Origin: Ciona intestinalis
Lineage: Eukaryota; Chordata; Ascidiacea; Phlebobranchia; Cionidae
Direction of reading: 5' to 3'
DNA length: 64,000 nt
Assembly (NCBI RefSeq): GCF_000224145.3
Contig: NC_020167.2
Span: forward strand, 3,168,977 to 3,232,976
The notes beneath the pieces were generated by a model, which worked only from the letters and a program-made list of their open reading frames with translations, searched no databases and was not told where the DNA came from. Made by a program: the position numbers and the translations under genes. This document shows, one piece after another, positions 54,317-64,000 of the stretch (its first letter is position 1; every line of letters starts with the position of its first letter).

Positions 54317-55187
54317 TTTCAAAGTTTTTAATTACATGTACAAACACAACAATATACAAATAGCATGTTTCATTAGCAGGGTTTCTACAATATAAATAAA
54401 TATTACTATTTATACTAGATTGGTAAAAATCAGTTAAATATAAACAAACTAAACCGCAGTGTCCCGTTTTTAAGAGTGACGGGTAGGTTTTAGTTAGAAT
54501 TAACTATGCCCATCGAAAGAGTCTCGAAGCTGGTCCGGTTAATCACCGTAGCTAAACATCTTGCTTATTCCTCTTATTCAAAACAACACGTAACTCAGTT
54601 ATGTTCTAGACTTCCGCGATACGCAATTATCGTTCTGGATACGCCAGAGATATCTGTCATTGCGCAAGATTATGGAGTGTCTAATATGCTTTATACCTTA
54701 AGTAAGGAACCATAGATATCTTGCACGAACTAACAGAATGGTATACTTATATCGGTCATCATTTATGTTACGCAACCGAATTGCACCACTACTTATCTGC
54801 AAATCCCACCGCGAGGAAGTCAAAATAAATTTCCCGCCAAAGTTTGTTATTGTTGTTTTAAATTTCTATGCTGACCACGCTTAATTTTATACGATTTCTG
54901 TGCTGTAAAAATACAACAAAATTTTAACATTTTTGTCAACCTTAATTTAAAGTGGTAAGACAGTTTTAATTTTTTTTATATATTTTTTTCTTGTTATTGC
55001 GGGTTAACCAAAGCTGCATTAAATTAACAATGTTCAATCGGCTATGTAACAGTTACTACGGAGGTATGGCTGGTTAAATGATTGTGTTGTTTTTCTGTTG
55101 TTGCCTATATGGTTAATTAAAATATGCAATTAAACCAGCAAAATTGTTTTAAAATCTTCTTAGATACGTTAATTTTGTGCAAGAGTC
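54317..55187. promoter_or_regulatory. SRBD1 upstream region and 5' flank of the folate receptor gene
   Basis: Start codons diverge across 870 bp. A plus-strand 69-residue frame at 54506-54715 (separate entry) lies within. An acceptor-like CTTCTTAG at 55156-55163, 24 bp before the folate receptor ATG, suggests an upstream non-coding exon or a trans-splice site. Confidence 0.45.
54506..54715 (+). CDS. hypothetical short frame, possible first exon
   Basis: A 69-residue frame, MPIERVSKLVRLITVAKHLA... to ...NMLYTLSKEP, whose last codons overlap a good splice donor (A|GTAAGG, 54707-54708). It lies head-to-head with SRBD1, 189 bp between the two ATGs. Composition is protein-like, with a YAIIVLDTPEISVI core, and less AT-biased than the flanks. 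No following exon with a matching phase was found and no family was recognised. It could be a real small gene sharing the SRBD1 promoter, or chance. Confidence 0.3.
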   Translation: MPIERVSKLVRLITVAKHLAYSSYSKQHVTQLCSRLPRYAIIVLDTPEISVIAQDYGVSNMLYTLSKEP

Positions 55188-57947
55188 ATGTTCACTGTAC
55201 GATTATCATCAATGTTTGTGCTTTTATGCTTTCTGTACACATGTGTGTTGGTTGATGGAAGTGACAAGAAAGAAACAGACGTTTTAAACACCTGTCTTAG
55301 TTCAAAGCACCATAAAACTCAACCGGGACCAGAAGACAACTTGTTCAAAGTATATTAACTTGTAGAATTGTTGTAGCCATCCAGTAACTGAATAATGCAT
55401 CATTTATGTTTCTACTTTTATGTCTTATTTCATAAAACTAAACATTTTTTAAATGACCTAATGTATTGTCGAGTCAATCTTTTATAAAACTGTCTATGAT
55501 TTGTTAGTTAAGATTTAATCAACCATGTAACCATACAAATAGATGGTTTATTATTTTTATAAACCCTAATTGTACTGTCATTAATTTAGTAATTGATCAA
55601 TTTATTTGACAGTGCTCTGCATGGCTGAACAATTCTTGTTGCACGAACTACACAGCGCAATATGTGCACGGGGATGGACAACCGCTTTATAACCTTAATT
55701 TCAGCCACTGTGCTCCTATGTCAGACAAGTGCAGGAATCATTTCACCAACAACAATTGCTTCTATGAATGCTCCCCTTACTTGGGGCCATGGATTACACC
55801 GGTATAAAAATATACTGAAATAAATTCCCATTAGTTTTTTTTTGTTTATGTTTACAGGTTATATCACAGAAACAGCAGTAGGGCTATAGATATTAAAGTT
55901 TAATAAATTTATTTTAGCAAACTGAAGTTTAAAATTTTGGAAGAACCAAACTGAATCAAACATACAAAGTCTGTGAACATTGCATTTCTGGAATAGGGTA
56001 ATTTGGGCCGATATATCTGTTAAACTCTAATTCCTCATCTCACCCTTTTAAAACAGAATTTTATGAACATCTTTATTCTTAATAAATGCAGCAAAAGTTG
56101 TCGTACCGTCATGAGCGAATGTACAAAGTTCCACTTTGTGCAAGTCAATGCAACGCATGGTGGCAAGACTGTAAGGATGAATCAACTTGTGTAGAAAACT
56201 GGTCAACTGGATTTAAATGGGATAAAAGTGGTAAATTATACTGTATGAAAGATTCACATTAAACAAAATTATATATTATACAACATTAAAAAATTTATTA
56301 TAGTTCTTTATATATATTTGCATATATTTATATATATATATATATATACTATATCTTTTCTTAAATGTTGTAGCTTATATGTTTTTTCTTTAAATATATG
56401 CATATATTCGTATATAATTAATATATAATAATAATTATTATAGGATATAAATATAACATATGCATGTAAAGATCTTTTGTGGTATAGTCAATTTTTCTTT
56501 TTGTAGATGTGTCAGTTTTTGGTTAACTGTTAAATTAGGACATTCATCACAGCAATTTTACCTGAAATGCATTATATCTATCAATTTCCGTTCACTCACT
56601 GCATTGAAATGCTGCTCTTACTATGAAACAATAACGTTGCAACTAGTAGCAGTTCCCTTATATTTTCCAGGAAATCATTGCCCAAGGAACACAGTATGTC
56701 GCCCATTTACCAGCGTATACCACAATGCAAGCCACTTCTGCGAAACAGTGTGGGGACCTGATGACTTTGTAGTGACACCTGACCACAACTATTGTATGAA
56801 GTTATCTTTCACAGGACCTAACCCCAATGTAGAGGTAAAAAAAAAACAAAAAAAAACGCCATTTATTTATTTTACATTTTTCGTATAAAATTCTGTTTTT
56901 GTGTATGATAATCTATTCTATATACGTGGTGCCTAATCCTGGTGAGGTTTAGGCCAGACTAGGCCATTACTCAAGTCTAAAAGTAGTCAAAAAATATAAA
57001 GTGTATTTTTGTGGTAATTTGTGCTGGTTATAGTTGATAAACTGACATATTTTTCTATTTATTTCCATAGGTGGCCTACCACTATGCTCTAAAAAAGCAT
57101 CTTATAAAAGGTAAGATGTATGTGTGTGATGTGGTCTAAACCATCCTAATCATATATTCCATTAGCATTATCCATCACCATATATAAGCTATGCACGGCA
57201 CGCATAAGCCAAGAAAGGCATTCCCTCTAGGGAGCATATTCCTTTGCGTAACCTTAATTAGCGTATCTCAACACACCGATGTCATTACCAGGCACTGCAG
57301 TCCCACCTTACAGCGAACCGCCAAAAATTCCACCCCTTCAAGTACAAGGAACAATATTCAGTGTTGTAATTGGCTCCATTATTATCATTGTTGTTATTGG
57401 TAAGTGGTATTATGTTGCATTAAAGAGTAGGCCTAATGCCTAAACAAGTTTTTTTGTTTTTATTCCCCTTATACTAATTCGCACTTGATGTTTTCCTTTT
57501 GTTTAATATTATTCGTATTAAATTGATTCTTTTTTCTGTGCTTCTGATTGTACACATACATGAACAAAATGTGAATAAATTATAGATGTACTTCTTGATC
57601 AATATTTCAGTTTTCAAATCCTGTACTAATGCGGGAAAACATCTTTTAATGCATCTTACATTGCATCCATATCTAAGCATTGTTTTAACTTTTAAATTTT
57701 TTATTCTCTTTAATTTTGTTTCCATATTTCAGCTCTGTTGATCTTTGTTGGCTTAAAGCGCTACCGTGGCACGCTTTTCCATCACCAGGGGGTGCCGATG
57801 AGGTTTCGTAACTTACTCCGCTCCTCACGGCAGTCAGCGATGGTTACACGATCTGACCCTGGAGCCGAGATGTCTTTTATGCAATATGAGGAGGAAGAGG
57901 AAGAAGATAATCCTGAGATGAACGGTTCTCTTCGTCTTGATTTATGA
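55188..57947 (+). CDS. FOLR: folate receptor family protein with transmembrane tail
   Basis: A homologue of folate receptor / riboflavin-binding proteins, which bind the vitamin outside the cell. Exons: 55188-55349, 55613-55801, 56092-56230, 56671-56834, 57071-57110, 57292-57399, 57733-57947; 338 residues. The signal peptide is about 1-24 ([19 protein letters not shown]). The folate receptor domain (about 35-230) keeps all 16 family cysteines and the segments [78 protein letters not shown]. In place of a GPI signal there is a clear helix at 252-275 ([20 protein letters not shown]...), a basic stop-transfer KRYR, and a cytoplasmic tail of about 60 residues with an acidic YEEEEEED run. Ligand (folate or other) cannot be fixed from sequence alone. 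Confidence 0.9.
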
Positions 57948-60599
57948 TGGACTTCCAATCCCGGCAAAGCTTTAATAAGTTTTACTTATGGTGGTTTAAT
58001 TTGTAATGCTGTATCTAGTCTTTGGCTTTTTGGTCAATATGTCGATGGTCCTTGACTGCTTGGCTATTGCAAGCTTGGGGTATTTTATTCTGTTCCACTT
58101 TGTTTATATTCTTTTGTGTGCGGCAGCTTCTTATTTTCTAATGCAACACTGTTTAAGTATTGTAGACAATTTTTCTAACTGTTATCACTAATGTACAACC
58201 AGCTATTTAAATTACTGAGTTTTACTAACTCTAACAACATGTAATATTAAACCTTAAAGCACATTTATAGTTTTGCTGTGATAAATATCATTTTTGCTTT
58301 TGTTAGGGTACCATCCTATCTATTTGTGACGGTACTTTTTGTTTAAAATATATGAACTCTACTTCCACATTCATCGCAGCAATTTTCTAAAATCCGTGTC
58401 AACATTTTTTTAATGTAAATATTATCAAGACCCAGTTTCGCATTTGAATGGTTGTATAAAATATTGCATCATTTATTAAAGTAAGTTCAGTATAAATTTC
58501 AATCTTTTTATGTAATCTGTTTCCATCTTCAAAATTTCTGTTGTATCTTGAACTACATTTCACTATCTGCAACATTATTTCACGCCATTTAGTCCATAAT
58601 GTCTGTGTAAACATATCAACACACATGTATTCTTAGTTCATTTCTTCACACATGTACAACCATCATGGTTAGTATAGAGAAATGCCATTTGATCTAACCA
58701 TGTTTTACATAAGAAGCCAAAACTTTATATACCTTCTTTCATTCTGTCGCAAAGACTATGCATTCTAAACTTTACCACCAAAATGCTTATTTATTTTCCT
58801 AAATTTTAAAATTAAATTTAAATGCCAATTTATACACAACTAAACTAAAATTACCAAAACGTCCATACACAATGAAAATATTCTTTACCTTTAAACCGTA
58901 AGTTTTTCAGCACTGCCGGATAAAAACCTTGTAAAACTAATTTTATTTTAAACTTCTTGATATTTTAATTTGCTGTTTATTTGTGTCTTGGTTCATTTTA
59001 TGTACACAGTAATTTTTTACCAAGTTTCTTGAGTTTCTCCTCAACTTTGTTATTAGTTATTTTGCATTTGTTTATTGTTGGAGGCCATGCCAATGCTAGA
59101 CTACAGTTTAATATTAACCCCAATTACTCTTTGGCACATTCTGTATGCAATTCCTCTATTGTTATGTGCCCGAGATAAACTAATGAGTGATAGCAGAAAA
59201 TAGTCGTCTAGATTTGAATGCTTTGTTTTTATAAGTAAAATATTCATGTTCCTTGTAACTGAAACTGTTGTATATATGTTTAAATTTATACCTGCGTTTA
59301 TTTGGTGCTGGCTTTGTTTGGTTTTATTTTATTTTTTCTATATCTTTTCAAATTCTGGAAGTTTAGTAATTTGTAAATATCGTGAATAATCAGATTGTGA
59401 TACTGTGTTAAAAAACAATGTATTAATACAGTTGCCAATGTAACAGTTTTGTGTTTTCTACTGTTATAAGTACTGTTATATTACCCTGAAGTAGAAAAAA
59501 ACATGTAGAACTGTTAGTTTATGTCTATTAGTGTTTACCATCTGTTTATTTTAATTTAGTCATCCAAAATTTAACTTAGCCAGGTTTATATAACATTTAG
59601 ACTTTTAGTAAGCTTAAAAAATATAGAAGCCACAAAAAGAAACAAATCGTCTGCGTAATTTTTGACCTTTTTAAAAAAACAATATGCATCCCTTTTGGAA
59701 CAAAATCCAAATATGCCGACGGTGTTTATCGGGGAACGTTTATCGTTAAGGTTCACTGAGCGGTGTTTGACCTCATCAACTCTTCGGTTCTTGTAAACTG
59801 GCAGTTTTGAGTTCCGAATGAGACATGTTTGTTTCAGGATTGCTGTTACACACGATCGTAAACAATTTAACGGCTGTTTACATTTACTATTACATATGTA
59901 TGTGGTTAGATTGAGTTTAATAACGTAGCTAAGCTCTTGATTTTCGTTTGTAGTGTATAAACTATTATAAAATACCTGTTACATAGTGCCATAGTGGGTT
60001 GTAAATTTCACCAGGAGGCAGGAACCATGTTAAGTCAGTAAAATGTTGATTAACCCTGTATGTTTGGTATAAAGCTTTAGTTACACTTGTTTAATACACC
60101 ATAACTTAACCTTTCTATAAGGTATGAATTGTCGCTATAATTCATTCAGAATTTAAAGGTGTGTTTTACAGAGTAACGTATTGTACAAAGCTGTTAAACT
60201 TAAACAGTTTTATTGTGATTTTTTTTTTCTTACTTGTGCCATCATTTTTTTATTACTTGTGCCATATTTCACACCATACAGGGCCTTTTTCTTCTTTTTT
60301 ACAACAATTCTGACTGTCTTCATTATTGTAGTCATTGTTAAATTGTATAACCATCAGCACAGATGAGATATATGAATCATTAGCATGTTAAAAATGTTAT
60401 TTTTTCTGCAGATTTCAATTTTATGAAAATAGCAATCATGGGCCAAAATTAGTGAAATTGCGTTTAGACTTCTGATCAATTCTATCAAAAGTCCTTAAAA
60501 TGACATTGTGTGAAACCAAGTGAACTATTCTGTTTATGAGTTTTCTTCGTGTAGAAGAGGCTGCCTACCACCAGCCTGACAAAGCCAGCTCAACATAAA
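57948..60599. other. folate receptor 3' UTR and intergenic DNA
   Basis: 2.65 kb of AT-rich DNA with no exon or recognised transposon. Plus-strand frames of 60-65 residues here are short and hydrophobic, as expected by chance in T-rich DNA. Confidence 0.5.
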
Positions 60600-61531
60600 A
60601 TGGCACACACAAGGTATAATCTACTTTGGTTAGTTTTACTGACTACAATACTCAAACTTTTTTGTATTTTAATTTATATACATATAAATTTTTAAACACT
60701 GTATAAAAATAGTTGGATAAAAAGTACAAAGTACCAATACATATATTATAGGCCTATATTATATATATGTATTTATATATACTAGTTTTAAGATATGAAT
60801 ATATCAAAAAGTGTATCATAAAATTACATTTTGTTTATTGTTTTGCATTTCAAGTGATGTTCATTCATCATTATGTTTAAAAATAAATACAGCGTTCATG
60901 TAAAGCTTAATGCAAGTTATCAAGCCGTAAAAGTGTTGTTTGCGTTAATAAATCATTTTGCCAACTATTAGCTGCACTACACTGTGTATGCTGAGCCCTT
61001 ATTTCCTGTCTTTGTTATTGATAGGAAACCATATGGATTGGGTGCTTGCAGTATAGCAAGGAATATTCTAAAGCCTTGCCTTTTGTATTGTATCTATTAT
61101 TCAATAAAAATTTCTATGGTAATTGTCCTCAACTTCAGAATAGCACTTTATTGCTATTGATTGACTTGTTTTGATCAACCGCTCCTGGAAAACAAACCAT
61201 AATAATGTATCAAAATAAAAACGACTACCCTGCCACGTTGGATAAATTTTAAGCAGCATATAATATGGATAATGTAACTCGCACTTTAATATACTAAAAA
61301 TGCTTGGATGGTGTCATTCTCAAGTTTTATCAAGACAAAACCCAATTCACCAGACTAATGCTGTAATTATTACTAGAAAATTTTAATTGAATTAATTTAT
61401 TCATTTTTCTCCACAGTGGTTCATCTGCTATTCATGCAGATCGCCGCAGAGAGCGCATGCGTCGTGGCGAGCTTGCTGCCCAACCAGAGGAGGATATTCC
61501 GTCATTTCCTTCGGAGCCACGAAGGATAACT
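60600..61531 (+). CDS. 5' end of an unidentified gene (continues beyond the window)
   Basis: Two coding exons, 60600-60613 and 61417-61531, join in phase (2 then 1) and give 43 residues: MAHT, SGSSAIHADRRRERMRRGEL and AAQPEEDIPSFPSEPRRIT, ending at a good donor (GTAAGT) in phase 0. The peptide is polar, with an Arg-rich helix followed by an acidic/Pro stretch, like a cytosolic or nuclear N-terminus. Not recognised. No later exon was found in the remaining 2.5 kb, so the next intron is long. An acceptor-like CTTCGTGTAG ends at 60554, 45 bp before the ATG. Confidence 0.6.
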
Positions 61532-64000
61532 GTAAGTGCGGTATTTAAACTTGCTGATTAATCATTAAACCACAGTGTGCCTTTTCATTGCTTCAAATAG
61601 AGTTTGGAGGCCCAATAGCATTACTTCTAAGATTTTGTATGAGTTGTTTGAATATTAGTTAAGTTCTAGTCAGATTTAGAGCAATTCTGGAAGATTTGGT
61701 TTTAACTAATATTTTATATCCTAACAAGTATTGTACCTGTGCAACATTAGGTCTAAATTCATAATTGAGATTTGTGTAAGTTTTACTGGAAGCATACAAT
61801 TGTATAGGCTGTGTCTTTTTATTTAACCAATTATATGGAGGAGAATAGCCTCAAGGGATAGTTTGTAACTCCCAGTGCTTGCTTATGTATATATATGCTG
61901 ATTACTGAGTAACAACTTGCTTTGCGAGATTTAACACTCCCTTGATATGGTTATTAAGGTCAGGCCAAATCCAATCACGAATGCATTTGAGAGCTACTAA
62001 GTACAGTTGATTAACATCCTCTCTATATTAAATTCCACGGCAGTGGACTTTATTGTACACAGTTCACGAAGTGTGCCTAATTATGACTAAGTATACTTGC
62101 CTAACAACATAATATCTATGTTGGGGGACAGCAATGGCATGAGTAGTTCTCCTTCTGCTCTTTCTACCTAACATGATAAAAACGATGTTGGGTTTGTTTG
62201 CAGTGTGTTGTTAGGCTGCATGGTCCAATTCAAGTGTTTGTACTGTCCCTTCTCAAGCACTTTGTAGGGTGGTGAACTCAGCCGAAAAAAATAGACTGAC
62301 ATAATATATATACTCTTATGTGTGCATGTTACATTATTTTTATCTGTCATGTATTTTTTTTATCTGTCATGTAAACTTAGAAATAAGAAGTTAATTAGGC
62401 TATCCAATGTTATAAGATATATATAATATATAATCATAGGCCTATAATATACATATTATTTTTTGGTATACTTTAAAAATTCAGGACCATTTATTATAAA
62501 ATGTTGATTTTTTGATTGAAAAGTGTCAAAATATGTTTGCTGTTCCAGTAAAACCACCTCATAACACGATGAATTGATCATGTCATGTCTTGTAGTTTCC
62601 CACTTATTTCTTAAGGCCCAAGTTTTTTAAATTTGTTAGGACGTGTTCCACCCTTGTGGTGCTTTTTGTGACATATAACGATACTGGCCTGCATCATTTA
62701 ACACAGAATTTATCGTGGCACAGGAAATGGCATGTGTCGTAATACTGATGTGTATTCTGTGATATATTTGGTTAACTACTGGTTGTGTAAGATCTGAGTA
62801 ATATACACACCTTCATTACAAGCTGTTATGGCCGTCATATGACATCATACCGCTCACGCAATTTTTTTTCAAGCAAACTGTATGACGTCTCTTGTCAATC
62901 AATAGTTTATTAACAGACAATGGCCAGTTGAACCATCTATATCACTGGACATTTCCCATGCCATGTTTTAGTATGAGTTAATTATGTACTTGCCTAACAA
63001 ACGCGGGTTGTTTCAATACAGTTGCTAGTATGTTTACGCAGTAGCGCCACAGTTTATCGCCTGAATTAGTCAGAGCCTCGGCATGAAGCAATCACATTCA
63101 TCTCACGCGGTTGTCGAAACTTACATTGTTTGTTTGTTTAGCGCGTTCGCCCATCCTGCTCAAAGGTGGTATCGAGTATGTATCCCTTTTGTTTAACCAC
63201 CGCCGATTGCCGGATTTGTGCTTCGTATGAGGGAGAGTAAAGCCTTCATCCCAGGTAGATAGATAATGCCGCCATAATCAATGGAGCCAGACTTGACCCC
63301 TCCATTGTATGGCGCCTGAATGACGTAGACCTATGTTTGTTTTCTGCCGACGTCAGCCAGCACCACATATCGGCTTAAGTAAGCCAATACGCGCTTTTGA
63401 ACTTGCATTTGACAAATCTTTAGTAAACACCGCGTCACAACCACGACTCTTTAGCCTATAAATCAGCGAAAAATATTGTGCGTTTGCCGTTTTCTAACAA
63501 CAACTTGGAAGATCGCGTCTAACTTTGGCTGTGACGTACGGCGTATAGTTTTGTGGTTTATCAACATCCGCACTAAAGTTCTATATTAAGTTATTGTTCT
63601 TACACTCTGACGCATCATTGCGCTTGTCAGTTTTTTTTGTATACAAACACCTTTTGTGTTGGAGCGGCTGTATGAACTGCAGTAACAGCAATCTCGGCGC
63701 CAATCGTCGATGTCAAACGTAATTTATTCTCACTCGATCCAATTCGTCTTCGCTGCCAACTGTTTGCCGCAACGCGTTTGAATTGTCCAATTTGTAACTC
63801 GCCTATTTGCAAATGCTCTCACTTGAAATGCTAAAATTACCGTGTTGTCTCCGATACCATCATTCCCCGTGATCGTATCATTCGATATATCATATATTCT
63901 GCCAAGGTGTTTTACCGACTTGCATAATTCCATGCTTTAAAACAGCTCGCGGCAAATTGCCTTATTCCTCCACGATTAGGTCTCACTATAGCAACAAGCA
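61532..64000. other. intron of the unidentified gene, no exon recognised
   Basis: AT-rich to about 62850, then more GC-rich to the window end, with CpG-containing words and several short frames on the minus strand (63627-63933) that show no splice or family support. It could hold regulatory DNA or an internal promoter. Confidence 0.4.

Overview
The window looks like nuclear DNA from a solitary tunicate, most likely Ciona. It is AT-rich, with compact genes built from many short GT-AG exons. It has chordate-type proteins (a SMAD1/5 almost identical to vertebrate SMAD1 in its C-terminal half), repeated short copies of one miniature DNA transposon, and many AG acceptors just upstream of start codons, as expected in an organism with spliced-leader trans-splicing. 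Gene models below were built by hand: donors, acceptors and codon phase were joined exon by exon, and each model keeps an open frame through all its exons. One assembly gap (38615-39275) is present. No virus-like element, CRISPR array, rRNA or tRNA was recognised.

Layout. 1-138: 23-bp tandem repeat. 489-3786 (-): USPL1-like SUMO protease, running off the left edge. 4649-7547 (+): CNOT11, divergent from USPL1 across a CRE/NRF1-bearing promoter. 7812-8918 (-): USB1, tail-to-tail with CNOT11. 9594-10522 (+): small membrane protein of unknown function. 11415-13283 (+): short secreted protein with two CCP/sushi domains. 14954-21449 (+): large secreted protein with a Ly6-like three-finger domain, eight CCP domains and a vWA domain. 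Seven MITE copies lie in or around these last three genes. 22674-29774 (+): ubinuclein, a HIRA-complex subunit. 30264-30932 (-): intronless mu-class glutathione S-transferase. 32187-43006 (+): SMAD1/5, with a 6.9 kb, partly GC-rich intron containing the gap. 44183-49205 (+): DHHC palmitoyltransferase of the ZDHHC2/15/20 group with a DHYC active site and two competing 3' ends. 50072-51116 (+): ARL6IP5/PRAF3. 51929-54316 (-): intronless SRBD1 (Tex homologue). 55188-57947 (+): folate-receptor homologue with a predicted transmembrane segment and cytoplasmic tail. 60600-61531 (+): first two coding exons of an unidentified gene that continues to the right.

Most genes are unrelated housekeeping or signalling genes: RNA decay and processing (CNOT11, USB1, SRBD1), chromatin (ubinuclein), BMP signalling (SMAD1/5), membrane trafficking and lipidation (ZDHHC, ARL6IP5). 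The most distinctive block is 11.4-21.5 kb, two neighbouring TATA-driven genes for secreted Cys-rich proteins. Their combination of three-finger, CCP and vWA modules suggests extracellular recognition (immune, gamete or matrix), but no partner or function can be read from the sequence.
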